DNA of 64,000 bases from Pyruvatibacter sp. (GTDB lineage: Bacteria; Pseudomonadota; Alphaproteobacteria; CGMCC-115125). The translations under genes and the position numbers were made by a program. Below are positions 45,674 through 54,893 of the stretch, piece by piece. The DNA is taken from NCBI RefSeq assembly GCF_040219635.1, contig NZ_JAVJSC010000004.1, positions 423,314-487,313 of the forward strand. The letters are read 5' to 3'. Every line of letters starts with the position of its first letter. The first letter of the stretch is position 1. A model generated the notes under the pieces. It saw only the letters and a program-made list of their open reading frames with translations. It was not told the DNA's origin and did not search any database.

Positions 45674-46996
45674 ATGAGCACTTTGATGACGGCAACGGAT
45701 ACAGCACCGCAGGATGCGGCACCTGGCGACAGCAACGATGCTCAGCGCGGCTACATGCCGCCTGCCGTGTCTGCGCCGCGCTATTGGTTGCTGATCTCCA
45801 TACTCGTGTTGCTTGGCTGTGCGCTATCAGCCGGGCTGGCAATGCGCGTGTTGAGCGAGGAAGCCGGTACCAACTCCTACGCAGTGCTGGCGGACTCGTG
45901 GTTGTCGGGCCAGTTGCATTCAGACCAATGCTTTGACGGTGACTGCGCCACGTTTGAAGGCCGGACCTACGTTATTTTTCCGCCTGCCCCTGCGCTGGTG
46001 GCGCTGCCCTTCGTGGCGGCGAGCGGACAGGGCGCGGATTTTGCGCATTTCATGCCCATTTCACTGGCATTGCTGCTGCTGATTGCGTTCATCTGGTCGC
46101 GGCTGTTTTCCGCCGCCGGGCCAGACCAGACGCGGACACTGATTTTGCTCATCGCGCTGGTGTTTGCCACGCCGCTTTATTATGTGGCGCTGCGCGGCGA
46201 CAAGGTGTGGTTTTTCGCACAGCTTGTGGGCTTCTTTTTTGTGTCGATGGCGCTTTGGGCCACAATCGAGCGACGCAATGCGTGGCTGGCTGGTGCCATG
46301 CTGGGCATGGCGTTTTTGTCGCGCCAAATGACCATCCTGTATGCACCCTTGTTGTTTGCGCTGATGCTCAATGATGACGAGCCGCTGTTTCGCATCAACA
46401 AGGAGCGCATTGTTCGCGCGCTCAAAATGGGCCTGCCGGTGCTGGGCGCTGTGGCCGCCTATTGCCTGTACAATTATGTGCGCTTCGGGGCACCGCTTGA
46501 TACGGGCTATGCGTATATCGCCGCAGATGTGGCACCGGGCGACGACAATGTAATCAGCCTGCGGATCAAGGATGTTGGGCTGTTTGCGCAGGACTATCTG
46601 CTGTTCAACGTCGTTTACATGTTCTTCCAGGGGCTGCACATCGAGTTTGGCGGGCCGTATGTGACGCGCATCGTCGGCGTTGATGATTTTGGTACGTCGA
46701 TACTGGCGGCCAGCCCGTTCTTGCTGCTGCTGGCGTTTGTGCAGCGTCACCGGATCACCTTCATTGGCGTTATCACGGCGGCGGCAATTTGCGGCATCAC
46801 GCTGTTTTATCATTCCAACGGCTTTAGCCAGTACAATGTCCAACGCTATGCACTGGACTGGCTGCCGATCGCGATGCTGCTGCTCGCCCCGACCGTGCGC
46901 AAGGAGTGGCGGGCGATACTCGCCGTGCTCGTGGGCTACGCGATGGCGCTCAATCTGGTGACCATGGCCGCACTCAAGGTTGCAGGCGTCGCCTGA
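45674..46996 (+). CDS. Polytopic membrane protein, GT-C glycosyltransferase-like
   Basis: About 440 residues (ATG at 45674; an in-frame ATG at 45686 is an alternative). A soluble N-terminus of about 35 residues is followed by ten or so hydrophobic helices. The first periplasmic loop contains NSYAVLADSWLSGQLHSDQ and YVIFPPAPALVALPFV, the layout seen in GT39/PMT-like GT-C transferases, but a clear DxD motif is not evident, so function is not proven. Helix-flanking loops such as YNYVRFGAPLDTGYAYIAAD and YHSNGFSQYNVQRYALDWLP are typical of the poorly characterised bacterial members. It is convergent with gtrA (3 bp between the stops). Confidence 0.65.
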   Translation: MSTLMTATDTAPQDAAPGDSNDAQRGYMPPAVSAPRYWLLISILVLLGCALSAGLAMRVLSEEAGTNSYAVLADSWLSGQLHSDQCFDGDCATFEGRTYVIFPPAPALVALPFVAASGQGADFAHFMPISLALLLLIAFIWSRLFSAAGPDQTRTLILLIALVFATPLYYVALRGDKVWFFAQLVGFFFVSMALWATIERRNAWLAGAMLGMAFLSRQMTILYAPLLFALMLNDDEPLFRINKERIVRALKMGLPVLGAVAAYCLYNYVRFGAPLDTGYAYIAADVAPGDDNVISLRIKDVGLFAQDYLLFNVVYMFFQGLHIEFGGPYVTRIVGVDDFGTSILAASPFLLLLAFVQRHRITFIGVITAAAICGITLFYHSNGFSQYNVQRYALDWLPIAMLLLAPTVRKEWRAILAVLVGYAMALNLVTMAALKVAGVA

Positions 46997-46999
46997 CAG

Positions 47000-47419
47000 C
47001 TAGGCCGGCTGCCCGGCCCTGAAGGTCACCAGCCGATGCCCCACATAACTTGTGGCAGCGCCCAGCGCGATGGCGATACCATGAGAAACTGCTTCGGCGA
47101 ACAGATCAAACCCGATCGCCGGGAACACAAGCCGCAATAACACAACGGCCACCAGCCACACCTGCGCAGCACTCACGAGGTTGACCGCCACGAAGCGGCG
47201 CACCTGGACATGCATGGGCAAGGCAGCTTCGGGAAACACATAGGCGCGATACAACAAAAAACCGCTCATCATGCCGATGGCGTAGGCGATGAGGACCGCG
47301 GCTTCGAAACTCAAGGCAGGCGCAAAAGCCGCGGAAAGCGCGATGCGTGCCAGCCAGTTGACGGCGGCGGCAAGAGTGCCGACCACCAAAAACCGCAGCA
47401 CACGTTTCCATTCAGTCAT
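47000..47419 (-). CDS. GtrA family membrane protein
   Basis: 139 residues from the ATG at 47419. Four transmembrane helices. RFLVVGTLAAAVNWLARIAL at the N-terminus and FLLYRAYVFPE in the middle are GtrA signatures, and the C-terminal YVGHRLVTFR closes the family. GtrA proteins are thought to move polyprenyl-phosphate-linked sugars across the inner membrane, as in O-antigen glucosylation or mycobacterial arabinan. It follows the HAD-UbiA gene by 10 bp on the same strand. Confidence 0.88.
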   Translation of the reverse strand: MTEWKRVLRFLVVGTLAAAVNWLARIALSAAFAPALSFEAAVLIAYAIGMMSGFLLYRAYVFPEAALPMHVQVRRFVAVNLVSAAQVWLVAVVLLRLVFPAIGFDLFAEAVSHGIAIALGAATSYVGHRLVTFRAGQPA

Positions 47420-47429
47420 TGGTACGATC

Positions 47430-48929
47430 CTAGACCGGTGAGCCGAACAGCGCGGCGAGGAAGACCATACCCAGCACGGCACCCAGCAGCAGGCTTGGAC
47501 CGTCCTTGACGGCAAATGCCACAGGGTCGTCGTCGAGTTCGCCACGCTGGGCCAACAGCCAGACGCGGGCGATCCACAAAAACAGGATCGGCGGCACGGC
47601 CCACAGCATTAGGGGCTGAGTGTACGTGCCTGCGGTGTACGCCTCGTTCATGACATACATCACCATCACCTGCACGGCAGCAAGACCGGACGCTGCACCA
47701 ATCATCGCCACCATGGGTCCATCACCCGCCTTGTAACCGCGGCCGGCCGCTTCCTTGCGACCGCGTGCTTCCATGCGGGTGACTTCAACATGGCGTTTGG
47801 CAAACGACAGTGACAGGAACAAGAACATGGAAAACACCAGCAGCCACGGCGACAGGGCAACGCTGGCGAGCGCAACACCGAAGCCAAGGCGCAGCGTAAA
47901 CAGCGTGGCGAGCACAGCCGCATCCAGCAGTTCAATACGCTTGAGCCTGAACGAGTAGGCAAGTGTCAGCGCCAGATAGGCGGTGAGGAACACGATGGCG
48001 ATGGGGCCGATCCATGCGGCAATCGCATAGGCTGACATCATGCCTGCGGGGATCAGCAACAGGGCATGAGCGATTTTGAGCCTGCCTGATGCCAGCGGGC
48101 GTTTGCTTTTTGACCAATGGCGACGGTCATCGGCAAGGTCAAACAGATCGTTCAGCAGATAGGTCGCCGAAGCAAGAAGCGACAGGGCCAGAAAGCCCGC
48201 GCCGGCCAGCACCCAGGCGGAGGCATCAAACAGCAACCCGCCCAGCATCAGCGGCGCAAAAATGAGTCCGTTCTTGGCCCACTGGTGCAGGCGCAAAACC
48301 TTGGCAACAAATCTGAAGCCGGTTTTGGGCCGCGCAAACACCTGCTCAGGTTCGCGGATGGTGCGCGCGGCTCGCAATACGCCTGCCGTCGGATTCACCA
48401 CAATAGACCGCGACGCCGCGCGCCATACCGGCACGTCGGCGCGGCTGTCGCCTGCGTACTCAAAACCATCGGGAAATGCTTTGGTCAGCACGGCTGCTTT
48501 GGCGGAGGATTTGAGGTTGGTTTCCCCGTCGCTTGCAAAAACCTTGGAGATAAACGGGAACCGTTCGGCAATCCGGTCGGCAATCAGACGGTCGGTTGCT
48601 GTGGCCAGACACACCATGCGTCCATGGGCGGCTTCGCGGGCCGCGTAGCTCACCAGATCTTCGGTGACGGGCAGGCCATCAACATCAAGTGTCGCGGCAC
48701 GGGCCAGCTTTTGTTTCAAAACGGCACGCCCCCGCAGCGCCCATGCAGCAACCTGAAACAGGCGCAGCGGGTTTTCGCGCACATACGCGACAAATGTCTC
48801 AAACAGAATGTCGGTGCGAATGAGCGCACCATCCAGGTCCAGAACAAGCGGCATTTGCGCCGGTTTGCCGGGGGTTACTGGCATTGGCACCACTAAAGGC
48901 GGGTGCTGTGTATCAGGGATGGCAGGCAT
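47430..48929 (-). CDS. HAD-UbiA fusion prenyltransferase, DPPR synthase-like
   Basis: 499 residues in two parts. Residues about 27-205 are a HAD phosphatase-like domain: LVLDLDGALIRTD (motif I), CLATATDRLIADR and EYAGDSRADVPVW (motif IV). The C-terminal part has about eight helices with ATYLLNDLFDLADDRRHWSK (NDxxDxxxD prenyl-diphosphate site, about 250-270) and the second Asp-rich region near YSFRLKRIELLD. Fused HAD-UbiA proteins are annotated as decaprenyl-phosphate phosphoribosyltransferase relatives, which make lipid-linked pentose donors (DPPR in mycobacteria). It could instead be a quinone-type prenyltransferase; the GtrA neighbour favours the sugar-lipid role. Confidence 0.82.
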   Translation of the reverse strand: MPAIPDTQHPPLVVPMPVTPGKPAQMPLVLDLDGALIRTDILFETFVAYVRENPLRLFQVAAWALRGRAVLKQKLARAATLDVDGLPVTEDLVSYAAREAAHGRMVCLATATDRLIADRIAERFPFISKVFASDGETNLKSSAKAAVLTKAFPDGFEYAGDSRADVPVWRAASRSIVVNPTAGVLRAARTIREPEQVFARPKTGFRFVAKVLRLHQWAKNGLIFAPLMLGGLLFDASAWVLAGAGFLALSLLASATYLLNDLFDLADDRRHWSKSKRPLASGRLKIAHALLLIPAGMMSAYAIAAWIGPIAIVFLTAYLALTLAYSFRLKRIELLDAAVLATLFTLRLGFGVALASVALSPWLLVFSMFLFLSLSFAKRHVEVTRMEARGRKEAAGRGYKAGDGPMVAMIGAASGLAAVQVMVMYVMNEAYTAGTYTQPLMLWAVPPILFLWIARVWLLAQRGELDDDPVAFAVKDGPSLLLGAVLGMVFLAALFGSPV

Positions 48930-49074
48930 TTGGGGGGCTTCCTGCTGGTTGAACCTTTGCGCAACTGTGCAGGACGAGGGCCAAAGACCGGGTTAAGGCG
49001 CGGCACGCGATTTGTATGGGTCACAAATCGGGCCGACGGCCTGTCTCACAATAAGAAGAAAATGGAGCGCACCA

Positions 49075-49842
49075 ATGCGCCTTGATCCGCAGACCGGAAA
49101 ATACGTGATCTTTGCAGTATCGCTGGCCGTTTTTGCTGCCGGGCTGGCGCGCGAGGCATTCATGCTGAATGTCGGTGGCCACACGATTGTGCAGGACTTG
49201 CGGCAGTTTGATCTGGATGCGGAAAACAGTGTGCCCGCATGGTGGGGGTCATCCGCCATGTTGCTGGCAGCGCTGCTGCTCTACACACTGGGGGCACAGG
49301 CCTGGCGGGTTGGTGACCGGCTGTGGCGTTTGTGGGCCATCATGGCATTTGTCTTTGTGGTGCTTTCCATTGATGAGGCGGCCAGCTTTCATGAAGGCGT
49401 GATTGATCCTCTCAGGTCAGCCTTCGGCTTTGGCGGTTTCCTGTTTTACGCATGGGTTGTACCGGCATTCATATGTGTTGCCGGTCTGGGCCTTGTCTTG
49501 TTGCCGCTGCTCAGGGATCTGCCGCGCGGCCTGTTTGTCAGATTTGCGATCTATGGCGCACTTTTTGTATTCGGCGCTCTGGGCATGGAGATGCTTGGCG
49601 GCTGGCTCGACTACAATGGCTACCGCATGAGCGCCTATTACGCGCTGACCATCAGCGTGGAAGAAGGGCTTGAACTGCTGGGCGTCAGCCTGTTTGTGGC
49701 AACGCTGCTGGACCAGTTTGACCCGTCGCGAGCAACAGTCGGGCGGTATGCGCAGCACAGGCAACAGGTTTTCAACCATGCCCGCGCCCCTGCCCCACAG
49801 ATCAGAACGGCCTCTGGCCAGTTTCCTGCTGCGGGCGAATAA
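49075..49842 (+). CDS. Membrane protein of unknown function with conserved acidic/His motifs
   Basis: 255 residues from the ATG at 49075. Six to seven hydrophobic helices. Polar residues within or next to helices form a pattern: VVLSIDEAASFHEGV (D-E and H-E), GMEMLGGWLDYNGY, and SVEEGLELLGVSLF (E-E). The DExxxxxHE and EE positions could line a metal site inside the membrane, as in membrane hydroxylases or CREST-family hydrolases, but I do not recognise the family. The C-terminus (about 215-255) is a soluble basic tail. It lies 220 bp upstream of groES but is probably separate, since the groES promoter and CIRCE element intervene. Confidence 0.75.
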   Translation: MRLDPQTGKYVIFAVSLAVFAAGLAREAFMLNVGGHTIVQDLRQFDLDAENSVPAWWGSSAMLLAALLLYTLGAQAWRVGDRLWRLWAIMAFVFVVLSIDEAASFHEGVIDPLRSAFGFGGFLFYAWVVPAFICVAGLGLVLLPLLRDLPRGLFVRFAIYGALFVFGALGMEMLGGWLDYNGYRMSAYYALTISVEEGLELLGVSLFVATLLDQFDPSRATVGRYAQHRQQVFNHARAPAPQIRTASGQFPAAGE

Positions 49843-49889
49843 AGGCTCAAACACCTGCGTCTTTCTGCCAAAAATCAGCTTTCCTCTGG

Positions 49890-49918
49890 TTGACAGATTT
49901 GGGGCGTGCGCCTATCTC
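49890..49918 (+). promoter_or_regulatory. groES: Predicted groESL housekeeping promoter
   Basis: A perfect -35 TTGACA (49890-49895) is separated by 17 bases from TATCTC (49913-49918), which is close to the alphaproteobacterial -10. The predicted start of transcription is near 49925, just ahead of the CIRCE operator. Confidence 0.75.
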
Positions 49919-49931
49919 CAGAGTGCGCTTG

Positions 49932-49958
49932 TTAGCACTCACACGATGTGAGTGCCAA
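49932..49958 (+). promoter_or_regulatory. CIRCE operator (HrcA-binding site) for groESL
   Basis: TTAGCACTC, a 9-base spacer, then GAGTGCCAA: the CIRCE inverted repeat with one mismatch in the right arm (consensus GAGTGCTAA). CIRCE elements are bound by the HrcA repressor, so groESL should be derepressed by heat shock. hrcA itself is not in the window. Confidence 0.93.
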
Positions 49959-50061
49959 GAAAGCGGCGTGGAGGCTCAGGCCTTCCGCTTAGTCATTGAA
50001 AATACTGGAACTTTGGCCCTGATCCCGTTGGGGCCATATCCTGTTTGAGAGGAGAGAGCTC

Positions 50062-50376
50062 ATGGGTTTTCGTCCCCTGCACGACCGGGTGGTCGTTCGT
50101 CGGCTCGAAGAAGAAGCAAAGACCGCTGGCGGGATCATCATCCCCGACACGGCCAAGGAAAAACCCAGCGAAGGTGAAATCGTCGCTGTTGGTGCTGGCG
50201 CCCGCGATGAGAGCGGCAAGGTTCAGCCGCTCGACGTGAAAGCTGGCGACCGGGTGCTGTTCGGCAAATGGTCCGGCACAGAAGTGAAGATTGACGGCGA
50301 GGATCTGCTCATCATGAAAGAGAGCGACATTCTCGGCATCATCGAAGTGACAAAAAAGGCCAAGAAGGCTGCGTAA
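50062..50376 (+). CDS. groES: Co-chaperonin GroES
   Basis: 104 residues, slightly longer than the usual 95-97 owing to a Lys-rich C-terminus (VTKKAKKAA). FRPLHDRVVVRRLEEEAKTA (about 3-22), the mobile loop region AGGIIIPDTAKEKPSEGEIV, AGDRVLFGKWSGTEVKIDG, and LLIMKESDILGII are all canonical. The GroES heptamer caps GroEL in the cytosol. The ATG at 50062 has a GAGAGGAGAG Shine-Dalgarno. It is the first gene of the CIRCE-controlled groESL operon; groEL follows 133 bp later. Confidence 0.97.
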   Translation: MGFRPLHDRVVVRRLEEEAKTAGGIIIPDTAKEKPSEGEIVAVGAGARDESGKVQPLDVKAGDRVLFGKWSGTEVKIDGEDLLIMKESDILGIIEVTKKAKKAA

Positions 50377-50509
50377 CGGGCACCCCCGTGATCGCGGCTT
50401 TTTTTGTGCCGCATTTCAGCACTTCGAAAGCCACTAATTCTGAATGAAACACAGCCGTCCCCGGCAAGCGCATCGCGCGCCGAGCGGCTAAATGGAGGTT
50501 TTGAAAACC

Positions 50510-52171
<1,662 letters not shown>

Positions 52172-52223
52172 TCACATCATGTCATCCGGGCCTCACAGCT
52201 CACGACATACACCACAACTTGAG

Positions 52224-52254
52224 AAAAGGGCGGCTCACACGAGCCGCCCTTTTT
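52224..52254. terminator. Intrinsic terminator between groEL and hisG
   Basis: AAAAGGGCGGCTC, a 4-base ACAC loop, GAGCCGCCC and a run of T residues. The A-run and T-run on both sides allow it to terminate groESL (+) and, in the other direction, hisS-hisZ-hisG (-), whose last stop begins at 52255. Confidence 0.9.
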
Positions 52255-53262
52255 TCAGCCAAGCTTTCCTTCAAGCGCTGACATCAATGGGTTGCCGCGC
52301 TGGAAGATGTAGCGGGGCTCGGTGACGGTGACGGCTTCCTTGCCGGCGGCATACAGATGCGCCACCACATCGTGCAAAGCGGGTTCGGGCACATGCATGA
52401 TGAGGGCAACACGGGCACCGTCTTCATCATAGGGGAATGGTACGCGGGCATTAAAACGGTGTTCGAGGTCTTCGAGCAGCCCCGCGTCCGACACATCATG
52501 CAGAAAGCGGACTTCAAGAACGCCGCGTGCACGCGAGACGCCTTCAATCATTTCAAGCAGGTGCGATGCGGCTGCGCGTGCGTTTGGTCCCCACTGTGCG
52601 CCACGTGAGGCAACCAGATTGGCCTCGCTCCTGAGGATGACACCATCGTCGAGGATTTTGAGATTGTTGGCCGCCAGCGTTGCGCCGGTGGAGGTAATGT
52701 CCACGATGGCTTCCGCCGTGCCGCCCGCAGGCGCGCCTTCCGTAGCTCCGGCGCTTTCCACAATGCGATAGTCAGCAAGGCCGTGCTCGGCAAAAAACGT
52801 GCGGGTCAGGCGCAGATATTTTGTGGCGATGCGCACGCGCTCGCCGCGCCGGGCGTGAAAGGCAATGGCCACGTCGTCAAAGTCCGCCATGGTGCGCACG
52901 TCAATCCAGGATTGCGGCACGGCCACCACAACATCCGCGTGGCCAAAGCCCAGCGGCTTGATGATGTGGACCAGCTTTTCAGGCTCGCTGAGTTTTTCCG
53001 CCAGCAGGTCTTCGCCGGTAATACCCAGATGCACACGACCGGCACCCAGCGCACCGGCAATTTCAGACGCCGACAAAAAGGCAACATCCGCGTTAGCGAC
53101 GCCCGCAAGGCGGCCGGTATATTCGCGCGACGAACCGGATTGCCTGATGGCACACCCGGCGCGGCTGAAAAACTCAAGGGCGTTTTCCTGCAACCGCCCC
53201 TTGGAGGGCACAGCCACAACGAGACGATCAGACGTGTCTGTATTACTTATGACATCGCTCAT
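52255..53262 (-). CDS. hisG: ATP phosphoribosyltransferase, catalytic subunit
   Basis: 335 residues. HisG catalyses the first and committed step of histidine synthesis (ATP + PRPP). LVVAVPSKGRLQENALEFFS begins the family; VHLGITGEDLLAEK, AEAIVDITSTGATLAANNLK (PRPP loop, about 185-204) and the DGVILRSEANLVASRG block are conserved. It is longer than the minimal short form (about 210-230 residues), with an added C-terminal region (about 230-335) resembling part of the long-form tail. The overlap with hisZ (ATGA at 53259-53262) shows it is the HisZ-dependent partner. It is the last gene of the unit. Confidence 0.93.
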   Translation of the reverse strand: MSDVISNTDTSDRLVVAVPSKGRLQENALEFFSRAGCAIRQSGSSREYTGRLAGVANADVAFLSASEIAGALGAGRVHLGITGEDLLAEKLSEPEKLVHIIKPLGFGHADVVVAVPQSWIDVRTMADFDDVAIAFHARRGERVRIATKYLRLTRTFFAEHGLADYRIVESAGATEGAPAGGTAEAIVDITSTGATLAANNLKILDDGVILRSEANLVASRGAQWGPNARAAASHLLEMIEGVSRARGVLEVRFLHDVSDAGLLEDLEHRFNARVPFPYDEDGARVALIMHVPEPALHDVVAHLYAAGKEAVTVTEPRYIFQRGNPLMSALEGKLG

Positions 53263-54764
53263 GGTTGGCGCTCCAGACCAACGGCTGCCAATAACCGCTC
53301 GGTACGAATGGCGCAGCCCACGGCGGCCACGTTGCGCGGGCTGCCGAGGCTCTTGAGAAGCCCATCATAGCGCCCGCCGCCCGCTACCTGGCGCGATGCA
53401 CCCAATGCTTCCACACGCAGCTCAAACACAAAGCCCGTGTAATATTCTTCCTTGCGGCCAAAGTCCGCATCAAACGTGATGGTGTTGCGCGGCACACCTT
53501 GGGCACAAATAAGATCAACGCGCCGGGTAATCGCGTCCAGCTCATCGTCCAGCGACACGCCGGCGCGACTGGCAACGGATGCGAGTTGGTCAACGGCTGT
53601 GGTGCAGGGGGCTGAGATCGCCAGAAAGGCACGGATCGCATCCGCGGTTTCGCGTGGCAAAACGGCGCGCGCCGCATCCGCCGCCTGTTCCAGAAACCGC
53701 TCGGAGATTTCCGCAACCGTGCGCCCGCCAACGGCCGAAATGCCTGCAAGCGCCAGAACATCCTGCACCACATCGCGGGCACGATCCGGCTCCATCACAT
53801 CGAGCGCTGCCAGCAATGCCTGATTGGTGGTGTCGGTTGCGTTGGTGGCAGGCGCTGCTGAGCGCGCACCGCCCTGCCCGGCATCCGTAAGCTGAGACAG
53901 CATTTCGTCAAAATAGGCCGGACGCCAGATATGGCGTTTGAGGCGGGCGCGCCAACTTGGCGGCAGGTCCAGCTTGTCCACCAACGCGGAAAACAAACCA
54001 AGATCGCCAAGTGTTATGTCAAACGATGTCAGCCCGGCGCTTTGCACCGCCTCAACGGCAATGGTAACAATCGCAGCATCGGCTTCCGGTGTACTGCTGC
54101 CGCCAATGTGCTCGACACCGGCCTGCAAAAACTCGGTCGGCTTGCCCGCGCCCGGCGGCTGATAGCGATAGGCGGGGCCGTTGTAGCACAGCCGCGCCTG
54201 TGTGGTGGCTGACGGGTCGCGCTCCAGATACATCCGGCAGGTGGGGATCGTGAGGTCGGGGCGCAAACACCATTCTTCGCCGCCGGGATCTTCAAACACA
54301 TAAGTGCGCTGGCGGATGTCTTCGCCGGAGCGGTTAAGGAAGATGTCGGCAGGCTGCATGGTTGGCGGCTCCACGGGCACGAAGCCTGCCTGTGCAAACA
54401 CCGCCTTGACGCTGCGTGCCTGATTTTCCAGCGCATCAAGCGACCGGGCGTCATAGCCCGACGCCGGGCGCTCCGGGTCCGGACTATCTATCACCGGCTG
54501 ACCGGAAGCCGCACCGCCATCCGCACCGGCTTTGCGCGACACGGCATTTCGCTGGGCGCGCAGCAACCGTTCCGCATCAACCGGCTTGCCGTCACGGCGC
54601 GCGGCATCAATGACCTCCGGCCACCATTCCTGGGGGATGCTGTCGCGGCGCCGCCATTTGCGGGCAAGGTCGCCACCATCGTCGTGACCAAGCGCGCGGG
54701 CGAAATCCGCCGGCTTGCCCCATTCGGCGATGATCGCGGCAAAGCTGAGTGTATCGGTTTCCAT
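53259..54764 (-). CDS. hisZ: HisZ (ATP phosphoribosyltransferase regulatory subunit) with extra N-terminal HTH-like domain
   Basis: 501 residues from the ATG at 54764 (506 if TTG 54779, preceded by AGGA, is used). Residues about 100-501 form a HisRS-like domain: PPTMQPADIFLNRSGEDIRQ, LRPDLTIPTCRMYLERD, FLQAGVEHIGG, GFVFELRV and AGGGRYDGL, but without HisRS's anticodon domain, the definition of HisZ. HisZ usually begins near that point; here about 75 residues are added: FAAIIAEWGKPADFARALG, then ARKWRRRDSIPQEWWPEVI, the helix-turn-helix pattern seen in small Cro/YdaS-like alphaproteobacterial DNA-binding proteins (W-x-x-R-x-x-IP-x-x-x-W). A linker (about 75-100) joins them. It follows hisS and overlaps hisG by 4 bp. 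Confidence 0.92.
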   Translation of the reverse strand: METDTLSFAAIIAEWGKPADFARALGHDDGGDLARKWRRRDSIPQEWWPEVIDAARRDGKPVDAERLLRAQRNAVSRKAGADGGAASGQPVIDSPDPERPASGYDARSLDALENQARSVKAVFAQAGFVPVEPPTMQPADIFLNRSGEDIRQRTYVFEDPGGEEWCLRPDLTIPTCRMYLERDPSATTQARLCYNGPAYRYQPPGAGKPTEFLQAGVEHIGGSSTPEADAAIVTIAVEAVQSAGLTSFDITLGDLGLFSALVDKLDLPPSWRARLKRHIWRPAYFDEMLSQLTDAGQGGARSAAPATNATDTTNQALLAALDVMEPDRARDVVQDVLALAGISAVGGRTVAEISERFLEQAADAARAVLPRETADAIRAFLAISAPCTTAVDQLASVASRAGVSLDDELDAITRRVDLICAQGVPRNTITFDADFGRKEEYYTGFVFELRVEALGASRQVAGGGRYDGLLKSLGSPRNVAAVGCAIRTERLLAAVGLERQP

Positions 54765-54775
54765 GTGCGGGCAAT

Positions 54776-54807
54776 ACAATATGTCCTGCCATATAGCAAC
54801 ATATTGT
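54776..54807. promoter_or_regulatory. Candidate operator upstream of hisZ
   Basis: ACAATATGT (54776-54784) and its exact reverse complement ACATATTGT (54799-54807) are separated by 14 bases, giving centres 23 bp apart, about two helical turns. Each half is itself a near-palindrome, so two dimer sites are possible. The position, just ahead of the hisZ ATG, suits a repressor that blocks hisZ-hisG transcription or translation initiation. Confidence 0.5.
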
Positions 54808-54822
54808 TATTTGCAGGAATAA

Positions 54823-54841
54823 ACGTCCGTTTTCAGGACGT
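54823..54841 (-). terminator. Small hairpin between hisS and hisZ
   Basis: ACGTCC, a 7-base loop, then GGACGT, followed on the minus strand by TTATT. The 6-bp stem and weak T-run make this at best a partial terminator for hisS. Confidence 0.3.
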
Positions 54842-54893
54842 ATTTTCACTATTTATGGTGCTTTTTCGTGGGTATATTGATGAAACAGGACAA

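Noticed and set aside
50376..50402. Hairpin and T-run between groES and groEL (ACGGG cacc CCCGT, then TTTTTTT)
   Set aside because: The 5-bp stem is short and separated from the T-run by about eight bases, so it is not a convincing terminator or attenuator, and groEL must be transcribed through it.
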